Shown: piece after piece, positions 1 through 9,434 of the stretch
How positions within the stretch are numbered: the first letter of the stretch is position 1
Layout of the letters: every line of letters starts with the position of its first letter
DNA from: Rhodococcus sp. (in: high G+C Gram-positive bacteria)
GTDB lineage: Bacteria; Actinomycetota; Actinomycetes; Mycobacteriales; Mycobacteriaceae
Direction: 5' to 3'
DNA length: 45,695 bases
Assembly (NCBI GenBank): GCA_012514505.1
Contig: JAAZAD010000113.1
Span: 1-45,695, forward strand
Program-made: the position numbers and the translations under genes
The notes under the pieces: model-generated
The model's input: the letters and a program-made list of their open reading frames with translations, nothing else
What the model was told of the DNA's origin: nothing
Databases searched by the model: none

Positions 1-407
1 GCGCCGGTGAAGAAGATGCGAAGCAGGTGCACGATGATCGACGCCGCGAACATCAGGGCTGCCCAGTGGTGGATCTGACGCGCGAACAGGCCGCCACGAA
101 CCTCGAACGAGATGTTCAACGTCGTCTCGTATGCACGCGACATGGAGACACCGCGCAACGGTTCGTACGCACCGTCGTACACGACGTGCGCGAGCGACGG
201 GTCGAAGAACAGTGTCAGGTAGACACCCGAAATGAGCAGGATGACAAAGCTGTAGAGCGCGATCTCACCGAGCAGGAACGACCAGTGCGTCGGGAAGACC
301 TTGTTGATCTGACGGCGCATACCTGCGGCGAGGTGGTAGCGCGAGTCCATCGCTTCGGCCTGGCCGGCTGCAATGGTCGCTGCTTTTGACTGCGTTGCTG
401 TGCTCAC
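1..407 (-). CDS. qcrB: Cytochrome bc1 cytochrome b subunit QcrB, N-terminal part only
   Basis: Membrane cytochrome b of the actinobacterial bc1-aa3 supercomplex, which oxidises menaquinol and passes electrons to the Rieske protein and cytochrome cc. About 135 codons are present; the gene runs off the window edge at its 3' side. Visible are a first membrane segment ([20 protein letters not shown]) and the haem-ligand region [14 protein letters not shown] followed by [12 protein letters not shown], with the paired histidines expected for cytochrome b. The GTG start overlaps the qcrA stop (GTGA), so the two are translationally coupled as the last visible gene of the ctaE-qcrC-qcrA-qcrB operon. 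The identification is safe; the rest of the protein cannot be judged. Confidence 0.93.
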   Translation of the reverse strand, partial: MSTATQSKAATIAAGQAEAMDSRYHLAAGMRRQINKVFPTHWSFLLGEIALYSFVILLISGVYLTLFFDPSLAHVVYDGAYEPLRGVSMSRAYETTLNISFEVRGGLFARQIHHWAALMFAASIIVHLLRIFFTG

Positions 408-1546
408 GGTCGACGCTCCCAAAATGCCGGGCCGAGGGCTTCGATGTAGTCGCCGGTGGCGACGAGGAAGCCTTCTTCATTCACTGTAATGGGCAACTGC
501 GGCAGTGCACGAGCCGCAGGACCGAAGATCGGCTTGCCGTACGTCAGCGCGTCGAACTGCGACTGGTGGCACGGGCAGAGGATTCGGTTGGTCTGCTGTT
601 CGTACAGGGACGTCGGGCAGCCGAGGTGGGTGCAGATCTTCGAGAAGGCGAAGTAGTCGCCGTAGTTGAAGCTCTCCTGGCCCTTCCGCTTGACGACCTT
701 GGCGGTGTCCTCTGTGCGCAGACGAATGAGCATGGTCGCATTGCGAATGCCGCGAAGCGACTCGAGCAGTGCGTGCTCGTCGCCACGATCGGCCTCGCGG
801 AAGGGGAACACCGTTTCCATGGATCCGGCGTCGAGGTCTTCCGGCCGAACGAGCACGACATCGTGTGGTCGGCCCGTGTCGCGACGAAGGTAGATCGTCT
901 CGCCGGGGTAGCGGGGGGTCCAGACGGACACCCACAGCGGCGAGTCGTCGCCCTTGGCCCACGGGTTCTTGACCAATCCGCCGAGCGGCATGATCAGACC
1001 CACACCGAGTGCGCCGCCGCCGAAGATGAGGCTGCGCTTGATGACCTTGCGTCGGCCGAGGGTGGAGGTGTCCAGCGAGTCACCGAGCTCTGCGACGATC
1101 GTCTTGCGGTCGGTCTCGGAGGAGCCGCCGTCGTGGCGGTCCTGGATCGACACCTCTTCAGGGATGAACTTCTTGGTGAAGAGCACGGCGCCGACACCGA
1201 CGGACAAGATCGCGAGTCCCAGCGTCAGGCCGATGAGGGGGGTGTACAGGCTGTAGGCGCCGTACGTTTCCTCACCCTGACCGGCGTATTCCCACGGCCA
1301 GAAAAGGTAGATCGCAATGAACGCAACAGCGGACACACCGGCGAGACCGAACCAGAACGCAACCGCACGCTCGGCGCGCTTCTCGGCCTTGGTGCCTTCC
1401 ACGGCCCAGCGATTGCGCCGGTAGGCGACGTCCACACCGTCGAGGTTGGTACCCAACTCGACCAGTTCGTCACGACTGAGCTGTTGAAGCTCTTCGTCCG
1501 TGTACTTCTTAGGCGTCGCGCCGCCCGATAGGCCAGCGTCGCTCAT
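404..1546 (-). CDS. qcrA: Rieske iron-sulfur subunit QcrA of cytochrome bc1
   Basis: 380-residue Rieske protein that accepts electrons from menaquinol at the outer face of the membrane. The cluster-binding motifs are CTHLGC (Cys305, His307, disulfide Cys310) and CPCHQSQFD (Cys324, Cys326, His327). Three hydrophobic stretches lie near residues 60-88, 100-127 and 173-192, giving the three-helix anchor typical of actinobacterial QcrA rather than the single helix of most Rieske proteins. An in-frame start 19 codons upstream exists, but the ATG at 1546 overlaps the qcrC stop (ATGA) and gives the normal family N-terminus, so I chose it. The C-terminus overlaps the qcrB start by GTGA. Confidence 0.96.
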   Translation of the reverse strand: MSDAGLSGGATPKKYTDEELQQLSRDELVELGTNLDGVDVAYRRNRWAVEGTKAEKRAERAVAFWFGLAGVSAVAFIAIYLFWPWEYAGQGEETYGAYSLYTPLIGLTLGLAILSVGVGAVLFTKKFIPEEVSIQDRHDGGSSETDRKTIVAELGDSLDTSTLGRRKVIKRSLIFGGGALGVGLIMPLGGLVKNPWAKGDDSPLWVSVWTPRYPGETIYLRRDTGRPHDVVLVRPEDLDAGSMETVFPFREADRGDEHALLESLRGIRNATMLIRLRTEDTAKVVKRKGQESFNYGDYFAFSKICTHLGCPTSLYEQQTNRILCPCHQSQFDALTYGKPIFGPAARALPQLPITVNEEGFLVATGDYIEALGPAFWERRP

Positions 1547-2394
1547 GACCTTGCTCCGATCCACAATGCTGCACCGACGACTGCGGTGATTCCGACGACC
1601 CACATCACGATTCCCTCGGACGCAGGACCGAAGCCGCCGAGGGCGAAACCGCCGGCAGGCTTGGTTTCCGAGGCGGTCTTGATGTAGGCGATGATGTCTT
1701 TCTTTTCCTCGACGGTCAGCTGACGATCGGAGAACTTGGGCATGTTCTGCGGTCCGGTGACCATCGCGGTGTAAATCTGCTGCTCGTTGGCCGGGTCGAG
1801 GATCGGCGCGAACTTTCCTGAGGAGAGTGCGCCGCCGCGGCCGGTGAAGTTGTGGCAGGACGCGCAGTTGAGGCGGAACAGCTCGCTGCCTCGTCCGACA
1901 TCGCCGCCACGAAGCGAGGACTGTGCGATCTCGCCGTTCTCGTCACGGATGACGGTGGGGCCGCCGCCGTTGGCTTGAACGTACGCGCCGATCGCGTCGG
2001 TCTGCGACGGAGTGAACTTCGTGGGCTTGCGTTCGGCCTGTGCCTCGTTACGCGCCGCCGGCATACGTCCCGACGACACCTGGAAGTACACGGCTGCCTC
2101 GCCGACGCCGATCAGGCTCGGTCCGCGATCCTGGACGCCCTGAAGGTTCGCGCCGTGGCAGGTGATGCAGGAGGTTTCGTACAGCTGCTCGCCCTCACGG
2201 ATCAGGGCTGCCTGATCCTGCGTCGCCGTGGCGACCTGAGGTTCCGGCGTGAACGCCGCCGCGAGGAAACCGGCGCTGACCAGTCCCATCATCAGGACCA
2301 AGGCGCCGGTGAGGCGCCTGCGGAGCTTCCGCTGCCGACGCGCTTTACGTGCGGACGTCGTGGTGTCGGATGTGGGAGGGGGGGATGAACTCAT
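1543..2394 (-). CDS. qcrC: Diheme cytochrome c subunit QcrC of cytochrome bc1
   Basis: 283-residue diheme cytochrome cc that links the bc1 complex directly to the aa3 oxidase in actinobacteria, which lack a soluble cytochrome c. Two haem-attachment motifs are seen: CITCH (Cys76, Cys79, His80) and CASCH (Cys177, Cys180, His181). The basic N-terminus ([12 protein letters not shown]) followed by a hydrophobic stretch at about 30-47 looks like a signal anchor, and a C-terminal membrane helix lies at about 261-279. The spacing to ctaE upstream is 63 bp, and the stop overlaps the qcrA start. This is the standard actinobacterial order, and length and motifs fit the family. Confidence 0.97.
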   Translation of the reverse strand: MSSSPPPTSDTTTSARKARRQRKLRRRLTGALVLMMGLVSAGFLAAAFTPEPQVATATQDQAALIREGEQLYETSCITCHGANLQGVQDRGPSLIGVGEAAVYFQVSSGRMPAARNEAQAERKPTKFTPSQTDAIGAYVQANGGGPTVIRDENGEIAQSSLRGGDVGRGSELFRLNCASCHNFTGRGGALSSGKFAPILDPANEQQIYTAMVTGPQNMPKFSDRQLTVEEKKDIIAYIKTASETKPAGGFALGGFGPASEGIVMWVVGITAVVGAALWIGARS

Positions 2395-2457
2395 CTGTAT
2401 CCCTTTGGTATGTCGGGACGGACTGGACGTCAGGGGCTGCCTGCTGCGTTCAGCTGA

Positions 2458-3072
2458 TCAACGGATGAAATAGATGGTGGCGAACAATGCGATCCACACG
2501 ATGTCGACGAAGTGCCAGTAGTACGAGACGACGATCGCTGCCGTTGCCTGTGCCGGGGTGAACTTGCTGACCTTGGTGCGGAGAATGAGGAATACGAATG
2601 CGACGAGGCCGCCGATGACGTGTAGGCCGTGGAAGCCCGTGGTGATGTAGAAGACGGAGCCGTAGACGCTGCTCGCGATCGTGGTGCCGTGCTCGACGAG
2701 CTGGGTGTACTCGTAGCCCTGACCGAGCACGAAGAACGTGCCCATCGCCAGGGTGATCGCGTACCAGCGGCGGAGGCCGAACACATCGCCCCGCTCGGCC
2801 GCGAAGACACCCAGCTGGCACGTGAACGACGACGCGATCAGGACCAGTGTGATCGGTACCGCCAACCACAGGTTCAGATGCGTCGGCTCGGGCGGCCATG
2901 CGCCTTCCGGTGCCTGCGCTCGCGCCACGAAGTACATGGCGAAGAGCCCGGCGAAGAACATGAGCTCACTCGACAACCACACGATGGTGCCAACGCTGAC
3001 CATGTTCGGTCGGTTCAGCGAGTGCACGCGTTGGGTGATTGCTGATCCTGAAGTCCCTACTGCGCTCGTCAC
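2458..3072 (-). CDS. ctaE: Cytochrome c oxidase subunit III (aa3 type)
   Basis: 204-residue membrane subunit III of the aa3 oxidase. Family signatures include [11 protein letters not shown] near the N-terminus, FHGLHVIGG and [11 protein letters not shown] near the C-terminus, with about five membrane helices. A longer reading from an ATG at 3123 is possible, but GTG at 3072 begins VTSAVGTSG, which I recall as the mycobacterial N-terminus. A CATACT -10-like box ends about 8 nt before this GTG and no Shine-Dalgarno is visible, which suggests a leaderless transcript. It is the first gene of the ctaE-qcrCAB operon and is divergent from the small gene at 3199. Confidence 0.94.
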   Translation of the reverse strand: MTSAVGTSGSAITQRVHSLNRPNMVSVGTIVWLSSELMFFAGLFAMYFVARAQAPEGAWPPEPTHLNLWLAVPITLVLIASSFTCQLGVFAAERGDVFGLRRWYAITLAMGTFFVLGQGYEYTQLVEHGTTIASSVYGSVFYITTGFHGLHVIGGLVAFVFLILRTKVSKFTPAQATAAIVVSYYWHFVDIVWIALFATIYFIR

Positions 3073-3198
3073 AGAAGGAAGTATGACGCCTTGTCGTAAC
3101 ACGCGCCCACTCGGGTCCGACATCGGCGCGTCGGGACGTCGCGGATGCCGGTTTCGGTCACCGAAGTGCCAGGTCGCGAGTCGTGAGAAGGTTGTCCA

Positions 3199-3669
3199 AT
3201 GGGATCAACCGACGAACACAAGGGTTGGCTGCGTCGACTTTTCGGCCGCACCCAGGCGTCAGCACTCGACCCTACGCGTCCGGACCTCGTCGTGGTTGTG
3301 GCGAGCTACGACGACGCCGAGGCTTGCTCGTCCGCACTCGACACGGCGGCGTCCGAATCGCCCCGGTGGCAGCCGGAAGAGGAATCCGTTCTGCGTCACC
3401 ATCTGCTGCTTCCACGGGACCGCATCGACGATGCCGTCGCCGTCGCCTCCCAGGACGGTTACGCCGCTGCGCCCGATACCGGGGAGCAGGAGCCATCCGG
3501 CGAGGACACGGTGCCGTTGACTCTGCAGAGAGTGCAATTGCTCGATGCGCTGCATTGTTCGCAGGAACGGTCCCGGATGGCCGGTCTTGCTCAGCGACTG
3601 GACGGAACGGTCACGGGTTGGGACGCGTTGCAACCGGTCCGTGACGACGCCGCGTCGACCGCTGGATAG
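3199..3669 (+). CDS. Conserved hypothetical protein between ctaE and trpD
   Basis: 156-residue acidic, probably cytoplasmic protein with no membrane segment or signal peptide. The N-terminal 20 residues are basic ([13 protein letters not shown]). They are followed by an alpha/beta-looking part starting [10 protein letters not shown] and a C-terminal helical part ([26 protein letters not shown]). The ATG is preceded by GAGAAGG at 3185-3191, a good ribosome binding site. It is divergent from ctaE and lies 61 bp before trpD in the same direction. I recognise no domain. It may be a lineage-restricted protein of mycolata; no function can be assigned. Confidence 0.8.
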   Translation: MGSTDEHKGWLRRLFGRTQASALDPTRPDLVVVVASYDDAEACSSALDTAASESPRWQPEEESVLRHHLLLPRDRIDDAVAVASQDGYAAAPDTGEQEPSGEDTVPLTLQRVQLLDALHCSQERSRMAGLAQRLDGTVTGWDALQPVRDDAASTAG

Positions 3670-3730
3670 GCTGCTCTCCATCACGGGATCCGACACACAC
3701 CCAGATCACCAGAGATGAGGGGCGGTACGC

Positions 3731-4834
3731 ATGCAGAGCCCGACCAGCAGTCCGATCGACGAGAAGACGACTCGGACGTGGCCCTCCGTGCTGGGCACGT
3801 TGACCGGGGGACTGGACCTTTCGGTGGACGACGCGCGCTGGGCGATGGACGAGATCATGGCGGACAACGCCACTCCGGCCCAGATTGCCGCGTTCGGTGT
3901 CGCATTGAAGATGAAGGGCGAGACGCCCACCGAACTAGAGGGACTCGCCGGTTCGATGCTGGCTCACTCCCGCCCGGTGCGGGTTTCCGGTGACGTCGTC
4001 GACATCGTTGGAACGGGCGGCGATCGCTCGAACACGGTGAACATCTCGACAATGGCGGCTGTGGTGGTTGCTGCCGCCGGCGCGCGTGTGGTGAAGCACG
4101 GAAACCGGGCTGCTTCGTCCAAGAGTGGCGGGGCGGACGTCCTCGAGGCGCTCGGGGTTCGTATTGCTCTGGGACCCGACGAGGTGGCGCGCTGCGTGAA
4201 CGACGTCGGAATCGGATTCTGCTTCGCTCCCGTGTTCCATCCGGCTCTGAGGTTCGCAGCGGCACCCCGCAAAGAAATCGGAATTCCGACGGTGTTCAAC
4301 GTGCTCGGTCCGCTCACCAACCCGGCTTCTCCGCGTGCCGGGCTCATCGGCTGCGCATTCGAAGAGCTCGGACCGGTAGTTGCGGGCGTCCTCGCCCGGC
4401 GGGGAAGCTCAGCCCTCGTGGTCCGAGGCGACGACGGCCTCGACGAACTGACGACCTCCACCACCTCGACGGTGCGCATCGTGTCGGCAGGGGAGGTGAC
4501 GCAGCGAACCTTCGATCCTCGTGACATCGGAATCGAACGGGTCTCGCTGGAAGAGTTGCGGGGCGGTGACGCCGAATTGAACGCGTCGGTGGCACGTCGC
4601 GTATTCGCGGGCGAGAAGGGCCCGGTTCGTGATGCGGTGCTGCTCAACGCGGCCGGCGCACTGGCTGCAGTTCGTGGGCTCGGCGCGCCGAGCCTGGCAG
4701 GCAGCCTCGGTGAGCAGAGTCTGGAAGACGCCGTCGCGGCGGGCGTGGAGACCGCGGCCCAGGCGATCGACAGTGGGAAGGCGGCCGAGGTCTTGAAGGC
4801 CTGGGCCGCACTCACCAATTCTTTCGATCAGTAG
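3731..4834 (+). CDS. trpD: Anthranilate phosphoribosyltransferase
   Basis: 367-residue cytoplasmic enzyme that joins anthranilate to PRPP, the second step of tryptophan synthesis. The PRPP-binding signature [15 protein letters not shown] (GTGGD at 94-98) and the [12 protein letters not shown] loop (122-133) are intact. A later GDDGLDE stretch supplies the acidic Mg-binding pair. A purine-rich GAGGGGCGG lies just before the ATG. It stands alone rather than in a trp operon, which matches the isolated trpD next to ctaE in mycobacteria as I recall. The stop lies 3 nt from the stop of the convergent Lrp-domain gene, with no evident terminator between them. Confidence 0.96.
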   Translation: MQSPTSSPIDEKTTRTWPSVLGTLTGGLDLSVDDARWAMDEIMADNATPAQIAAFGVALKMKGETPTELEGLAGSMLAHSRPVRVSGDVVDIVGTGGDRSNTVNISTMAAVVVAAAGARVVKHGNRAASSKSGGADVLEALGVRIALGPDEVARCVNDVGIGFCFAPVFHPALRFAAAPRKEIGIPTVFNVLGPLTNPASPRAGLIGCAFEELGPVVAGVLARRGSSALVVRGDDGLDELTTSTTSTVRIVSAGEVTQRTFDPRDIGIERVSLEELRGGDAELNASVARRVFAGEKGPVRDAVLLNAAGALAAVRGLGAPSLAGSLGEQSLEDAVAAGVETAAQAIDSGKAAEVLKAWAALTNSFDQ

Positions 4835-4837
4835 GCG

Positions 4838-5113
4838 TCACTCTCCGAGGGAGAAGCCCGCCTCGACGTCGGCGCTCGAGTACGACTGGAACGCGATGTG
4901 CGTGGCCGTGCGCACCACGCCTTCTACCTTGTTGATGCGTTCGGTCACGACCTGGGCGATTTCGCTGTGGTCGCGAACGCGGACGATGGCAATCAGATCG
5001 ATGTCGCCTGCACACGAATACACCTCGGCCACACCCGAGATGTCGGCGACAGCTTGCGCGGTCTCCGGGATCCGCTGAGCCTCGGCGTGAATCAGAACAA
5101 TCGCGTTGATCAT
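4838..5113 (-). CDS. Stand-alone Lrp/AsnC ligand-binding (RAM) domain protein
   Basis: 91 residues covering just the alpha/beta ligand-binding half of Lrp/AsnC regulators (MINAIVLIHAEAQRIPETAQAV, then GVAEVYSCAGDIDLIAIVRVRD and HIAFQSYSS). There is no DNA-binding helix-turn-helix, and no space for one upstream. Such stand-alone domains usually form dimers or decamers and may bind amino acids or modulate full-length Lrp proteins; that role is inference. It sits downstream of the exonuclease gene on the same strand (57 bp gap) and converges on trpD, so a link to amino-acid sensing near tryptophan synthesis is conceivable but untested. Confidence 0.88.
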   Translation of the reverse strand: MINAIVLIHAEAQRIPETAQAVADISGVAEVYSCAGDIDLIAIVRVRDHSEIAQVVTERINKVEGVVRTATHIAFQSYSSADVEAGFSLGE

Positions 5114-5170
5114 GGGCGTCCTCGTTCTCGGGGGTTCTGTGTCAGAAGTGTCGAGACATTCCTCCCGACC

Positions 5171-6904
5171 TTATGTGGACGCTTCGTATTCTGCTCGGGC
5201 GGTGTCGACCCGTGTTTCGGCGGTGGCAAGCTCGCACCAGGGACCCCACGATCCGGCTCCGTGGACGGGTTCGGCGTACCCGCTGGACGAGCTGACGATC
5301 CGAACACCGTCGCTCTCGATCCATCGTGCGATCAGCGCAACTTCCTCGGGGGATGCTCCGCGCAGCGGACTCGGCTCGGGCGAGACCGTGCTGGCGGATT
5401 GGACGAGGTCGCGGACGACCGGCATCGGAGGGACTCCCGGGCGTGCGGTTCCGGCCGATGCGAGTCGGCCTGCACGGACGACCGCGAGATCCCAGCCCCC
5501 GCACAACGAGGGCCGGGCAAGGACCAGTTCGTCGAGCGCGCACACGGCGGAAAGGCGTTGCATCTTCCGGAGCGTCAGCGCCAGCGCGACGGTGCGGTCT
5601 CGCTGACGGGCTGCGTTCTCGAAGAGTTCCGCGGCGGCGAGTTCCTCTACCCGCCTGCGCATCAGTTGCAGCACCTCGTCCGCTGCGCCTGCGAACAGAT
5701 TTCGCACTGCGTCGACCACCTCTGCGTATTCGTCCGCAGAACAAGGTCCATCCATCGATGCCGGGCAGGAGGCGAGCTCTCGCGGCGGACACCGTGGTCC
5801 GTGCAGTTCGTCGGCGCGTAGCCGAGTGGTACACGTCCGGAGGTGGCTGTACTCGGCAACGGAATCTGCGACCTCTGCTGCTGCTGCGCGGGTGCGAAAT
5901 GGCCCGAGGCAGTGTGCGGTGGCGTTGCGGACCACAGACAGACGAGGAAACGCCTCCGACGTCAACGTGATCCACCACGCCCGCTTCGGGTACTTCGAGC
6001 GGCGGTTGTACGGCGGCGTGTGGGCGGCGATCAGCGTCAGCTCGCGAACGCCGGCCTCGAGGGTGTGCGCGCATTCGACATGGTCGACTCGGGTGGCCAA
6101 CGCCACCATCTCTTTCATGCGACCACGGGTCTCCGAGCCGGTGAAGTAGGTGCGCACCCGTCGGCGCAGATCGGTGGCCGTGCCCACGTACAGCACCTCG
6201 TCGGACGGCCCACGGAAGAGATAGACACCGGGACTTCGTGGGAGGTTCGCTGCGAGAGTGCGTTTGGCACGTTGGTGTGCAGTGACGTTCGGCAGGTAGT
6301 CGGTGAGCTCCGTGAGGCTGTGAACGCCGAGGTTGCCGACCCGTTCGATCAGTGCGTGCAGCACGTCCACCGTCGCCCGCGCATCGTCGAGTGCGCGGTG
6401 AGTGGGAGTGGTACCCACGTCGAAGAGGCGCGCGAGGTTGGACAGCTTCACCGACGGTGCCTCGTCGCGACTGAGTACCCGACGGGCGAGTTTGACCGTG
6501 CACAGCACCCGGAATGGCGGCCAGGGTGTGCCGGTGGCAGCGGCGGCCGCCTTGAGGAAGCCGGTGTCGAACGGGGCGTTGTGAGCAACGAGAACGGCGC
6601 CTTCTGCGAACTCGAGAAAGCTGGGAAGCACACGCTCGATCGGAGGAGCGTCGATCACCATCGCCGTGGTGATTCCTGTGATCTCGACGATGTGAGGCGG
6701 GATGGATCTGCCCGGGTCCACGAGAGTCGCGAGTTCACCGAGGATCTCTCCGCCCCGAATCTTGACGGCACCGATCTCCGTGATGGCGTCCTGGCCAGGT
6801 CTGCCGCCCGTGGTTTCGAGGTCCACGACGACGAACGTGGTCTCGCGCAAGGGGGTTTCCAGTTCGTCGAAACTCAGTTGCTCTGCGGCAGCGGGAACGC
6901 TCAC
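5171..6904 (-). CDS. DEDDh exonuclease fused to a UvrC-like GIY-YIG domain
   Basis: 577 residues. The N-terminal part (about 23-190) is a DEDDh 3'-5' exonuclease of the DnaQ epsilon type: [10 protein letters not shown] (Asp28, Glu30), [10 protein letters not shown] (Asp113) and HRALDDA (His169, Asp174). A GIY-YIG nuclease module follows at about 222-310 (SPGVYLF ... [15 protein letters not shown] ... [10 protein letters not shown]), like the N-terminus of UvrC. The remaining part resembles UvrC linker sequence with a UVR-like helical stretch ([12 protein letters not shown]). It corresponds to Rv2191 in M. tuberculosis as I recall. A role in DNA repair or processing is likely but not established. 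The start is the GTG at 6904. Confidence 0.92.
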   Translation of the reverse strand: MSVPAAAEQLSFDELETPLRETTFVVVDLETTGGRPGQDAITEIGAVKIRGGEILGELATLVDPGRSIPPHIVEITGITTAMVIDAPPIERVLPSFLEFAEGAVLVAHNAPFDTGFLKAAAAATGTPWPPFRVLCTVKLARRVLSRDEAPSVKLSNLARLFDVGTTPTHRALDDARATVDVLHALIERVGNLGVHSLTELTDYLPNVTAHQRAKRTLAANLPRSPGVYLFRGPSDEVLYVGTATDLRRRVRTYFTGSETRGRMKEMVALATRVDHVECAHTLEAGVRELTLIAAHTPPYNRRSKYPKRAWWITLTSEAFPRLSVVRNATAHCLGPFRTRAAAAEVADSVAEYSHLRTCTTRLRADELHGPRCPPRELASCPASMDGPCSADEYAEVVDAVRNLFAGAADEVLQLMRRRVEELAAAELFENAARQRDRTVALALTLRKMQRLSAVCALDELVLARPSLCGGWDLAVVRAGRLASAGTARPGVPPMPVVRDLVQSASTVSPEPSPLRGASPEEVALIARWIESDGVRIVSSSSGYAEPVHGAGSWGPWCELATAETRVDTARAEYEAST

Positions 6905-7275
6905 GGGTCGTGAGCCTAGAAGGGGGTGCCGACAGACGTGTTTTACGTTTCGAGAGCAGGATCACATCGCCCGAAATCGGGGGCGGATCGAGGGGCGGTC
7001 CCTGGTTCGGGCGTGAAGTGCTGGGCGCAGCGCTTTTCGATGCGGTTTCGGTGGGCCAGGTGACTGGAACGAGCGTACTGAATCAGTTCAGAAATGCCAT
7101 CGGAGCTGGTTCGATGTACGAGACAGTAGGCGCAGAGCGGAAGTGAATCGGTGCTGCTGTGACTGCAAGGGGGGTCACAAACAGACCGTCCGTTACTCGA
7201 CCGTTATCGAATCGGTTCGATTTTCGAGCGGAAAGCCCCGAATCGGGCGAACTGGGCAAACTCCGCGCGTCTTGT
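6905..7275. other. Intergenic stretch without recognisable gene
   Basis: About 370 bp between the exonuclease gene (minus) and the riboswitch promoter (plus). Short open frames cross it in both directions, but none has a plausible ribosome binding site or a recognisable protein. It should contain the promoter of the exonuclease gene. A short CTGAA/TTCAG dyad lies near 7079-7092. I see nothing else that I can support. Confidence 0.5.
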
Positions 7276-7305
7276 TTGTCACGGGCCGATTCCATTTCGT
7301 AACCT
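7276..7305 (+). promoter_or_regulatory. Sigma-A-type promoter for the riboswitch-NlpC/P60 transcript
   Basis: TTGTCA at 7276-7281 and TAACCT at 7300-7305, separated by 18 nt, match the housekeeping promoter pattern of actinobacteria. Transcription would start near 7312 and give a leader of roughly 220 nt before the GTG at 7530, enough to hold the riboswitch. This is a sequence-only prediction. Confidence 0.6.
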
Positions 7306-7351
7306 TCCTGAGACCTAACGGAGTCTTGCCGGTCCACCAAGGATCAGCATC

Positions 7352-7506
7352 GTTAGTCACCGCCTAATCGGCTTTCTCGCGAGAGGGGCCGTACCGGGGA
7401 CCCAAGTTCTCTGGGGTGAATCCCGTCGGGACACGCGCAGTGTGTCGATGGGTAGGGCCGATCTTCCCGGCCCGAACCCGTCAGCTAACTCGGTCGGCGG
7501 ACGAAC
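7352..7506 (+). ncRNA. ydaO-yuaA type cyclic di-AMP riboswitch
   Basis: The leader carries the conserved blocks of the ydaO/yuaA class in order: CGCCTAATCGG (about 7360-7371), CCGGGGACCCA (7394-7404), GGGGTGAATC (7413-7422), GGGTAGGGC (about 7450-7458) and CCGAACCCGTCAGCTAAC with CGGTCGGCG after it (about 7472-7499). This class binds cyclic di-AMP and in actinobacteria commonly precedes cell-wall hydrolase genes, generally switching expression off at high ligand. Here it precedes the NlpC/P60 gene at 7530. Its ends are approximate. It also shows that an open frame beginning at 7416 is not the real gene start. Confidence 0.9.
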
Positions 7507-7529
7507 GGAAGAATTGGAGTACCCCCTTC

Positions 7530-8090
7530 GTGGCGTCACAAGTTTCCAAGCGGAATGTGCGACGTGCCGTCGTCGCCAGCGCTCTTGCCGTCGGTGCACT
7601 CACCGCAACTGCTGCCCCCGCGGCGGCCGACCCGATCACCATCCCCGGTGTCGGCACCTTCGAGATTCCCGGTGTGGTCATCCCGCCCCTTCCTGAGCTT
7701 CCTCAGGTTCCGCAGGCGCCCGGAATCGCGCCCCCCGCTCCGGTTCAGACCGCCGGAGACCGCGCAGTTCAGGCGGCGGAATCCAAGCTCGGCTCCCCGT
7801 ACGTGTACGGCGCTTCCGGCCCGAACGCATTCGACTGCTCCGGTCTGATCCAGTGGGCCTACAAGCAGGCCGGGCTCGAACTGCCCCGCACCAGCTACGC
7901 TCAGGCCGCGGCCGGTACTCCGGTTGCACAGTCGGACCTGCGCCCCGGTGATGTCATCTCCTTCTACGGTGGATCGCACTCGGGCATCTACGCCGGTGGC
8001 GGCAATGTCATCCACGCTTCGACTTCGGGACAGCCTGTGAAACTGGCCCCCGTCTCGTCGATGCCGTTCGACGGTGCGCGACGCTACTGA
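7530..8090 (+). CDS. Secreted NlpC/P60 peptidoglycan endopeptidase (RipD-like size)
   Basis: 186-residue secreted cysteine peptidase that should cleave the D-Glu to meso-DAP bond in stem peptides. A signal peptide occupies roughly residues 1-34 (RRAVVASALAVGALTATAAPAAA). A Pro-rich linker follows (IPPLPELPQVPQ), then the NlpC/P60 domain with catalytic Cys103 (FDCSGL), His150 (GSHSGIY) and His162 (VIHAS). Both halves of the active site are intact, unlike RipD of M. tuberculosis. GTG at 7530 is preceded by TTGGAG at 7513-7518; an earlier in-frame start at 7416 lies inside the riboswitch and is rejected. The next gene encodes a larger member of the same family. Confidence 0.93.
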   Translation: MASQVSKRNVRRAVVASALAVGALTATAAPAAADPITIPGVGTFEIPGVVIPPLPELPQVPQAPGIAPPAPVQTAGDRAVQAAESKLGSPYVYGASGPNAFDCSGLIQWAYKQAGLELPRTSYAQAAAGTPVAQSDLRPGDVISFYGGSHSGIYAGGGNVIHASTSGQPVKLAPVSSMPFDGARRY

Positions 8091-8128
8091 GTTCTCGCTC
8101 CTGATCCAGCGAAAGTTTCACCGACGAG

Positions 8129-8159
8129 GGTGGGTCCGAATGACGTATTCGGACCCACC
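8129..8159 (+). terminator. Strong hairpin terminator after the first NlpC/P60 gene
   Basis: A perfect 13-bp stem, GGTGGGTCCGAAT (8129-8141) pairing with ATTCGGACCCACC (8147-8159), encloses a 5-nt loop and is followed by a pyrimidine-rich TTCTGCGTCTCCT. It lies 38 bp after the stop codon and separates the riboswitch-controlled gene from the next hydrolase, which should then have its own promoter. Confidence 0.85.
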
Positions 8160-8298
8160 TTCTGCGTCTCCTACTCACGAGTAGACACAGACGTATGCCG
8201 TTCCGTAACCTGTTCGAGACCTTGCGCCTGGCTGGTCGCCTGAAGATGGCGGCAGCAAAGGGTTCGGGTGCAGATTGATGATCGGAGAACCGCGTCAC

Positions 8299-9360
8299 GT
8301 GGCCGCAGAGAAGACGAACCGTAGTACAGCGTCGTTGCGTGCTGCGCTGACCGCCAGCGTGCTGACTTTGGTCCTCGTTGCTATTCCCCTGGGCCCGGCA
8401 GGCGCCGATCCCGTGGTGGAGAACCCGACCGAGGCGCTCAACACCCTCAGTGAGTTGTCGCGGGAGTCGGAACAGACCACCGAAGCCCTCCACGTCGCAA
8501 CGATGGAACTCGAGGCCAAGCAGGACGAGCGCGCCGCAGCCGAGCGGGCCGCCGAGGAGGACCAACGCGCCCTCGATGCGGCCAATGCACAGATCGACCA
8601 GTTTCGGCCGACGGTCGATCAACTTGCCATCGCGAACTACCGGGGTGCTCGCACGAACCGACTGTTCGCGTTGATGGTGAGCGATTCGCCCCAGCAACTT
8701 CTGGACCAGATGTCGGCACTCGATGTCATCTCGGGCGACATCGCTCACAAGGTGGCGCAGTTCAAAGACGCGACCGATGCCGCCGCCGCAGCAGCCGCAG
8801 CGTCGAAGGAATCAGCGGACGCGGCGCGAATCGCGGCCGATCAGGCGAAGGCCGTCAGTGACGAGCTTCAGAAGAAGCAGAGCGCCCTTCAGTCTCAGAT
8901 CGCTGATGTCACCGCCGCGTTCGAAGATCTGTCGCGTGAAGAGAAAGACCAGCTCGTCGGTACGCCGTTCCCTCCTGGCTTCGACCCGCAGGAGTTGCTG
9001 TCCGGCCTGACACCGGGCGCGGGCTCCGGCGCTCTGCAGGCGGGGTTGACCCGCGTCGGTAGCCCATACGAGTGGGGCGGGAACGGGCCGAACGCATTCG
9101 ACTGCTCGGGTCTGGTCGTCTGGGCGTACAAGCAGATCGGCAAGACGCTGCCCCGATCGAGTCAGGCACAGGCTCAGGGTGGTGTCCCGGTGTCACGCGA
9201 TCAAATGCAGCCGGGGGATGTTGTGATCATCTACGACGATGCTTCACACGTCGGTCTGTACGCCGGTGACGGAAACATTCTGCACGCCTCCACATTCGGT
9301 GTGCCGGTGAAAGTGGAACCGATCGGATCGATGCCGTTCGCCGGAGCTCGTCGGTACTGA
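8299..9360 (+). CDS. ripC: RipC-like coiled-coil NlpC/P60 endopeptidase
   Basis: 353-residue exported peptidoglycan hydrolase, collinear with Rv2190c (RipC), which in mycobacteria is activated by FtsEX. The signal sequence is at about 11-36, and a long Ala/Glu-rich coiled coil at about 42-215 (TEALNTLSELSRESEQTTEAL and onward) is the expected regulatory arm. The C-terminal NlpC/P60 domain has Cys269 (FDCSGL), His317 (ASHVGLY) and His329 (ILHAS). GTG at 8299 has GGAGAA 9 nt upstream; in-frame TTG 8275 and ATG 8278 are alternatives with poorer sites. It is separated from the preceding paralogue by a terminator, and no riboswitch is seen before it. Confidence 0.92.
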   Translation: MAAEKTNRSTASLRAALTASVLTLVLVAIPLGPAGADPVVENPTEALNTLSELSRESEQTTEALHVATMELEAKQDERAAAERAAEEDQRALDAANAQIDQFRPTVDQLAIANYRGARTNRLFALMVSDSPQQLLDQMSALDVISGDIAHKVAQFKDATDAAAAAAAASKESADAARIAADQAKAVSDELQKKQSALQSQIADVTAAFEDLSREEKDQLVGTPFPPGFDPQELLSGLTPGAGSGALQAGLTRVGSPYEWGGNGPNAFDCSGLVVWAYKQIGKTLPRSSQAQAQGGVPVSRDQMQPGDVVIIYDDASHVGLYAGDGNILHASTFGVPVKVEPIGSMPFAGARRY

Positions 9361-9434
9361 GTGGGACGGCCCGGATGCGGCGCTGAAGCTGACTGGTCGA
9401 AGTACCGGAGGAGAGTGCTCATACACTCTCCGTC

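Noticed and set aside
386-1531. Long plus-strand open frame antisense to qcrA
   Set aside because: It mirrors a well-supported gene; the translation is Arg/Gly/Val-rich without any known motif, typical of shadow frames in GC-rich DNA.
7416-7529. Extended N-terminus of the first NlpC/P60 protein
   Set aside because: This part lies inside the riboswitch, and the GTG at 7530 has a proper ribosome binding site and signal peptide.
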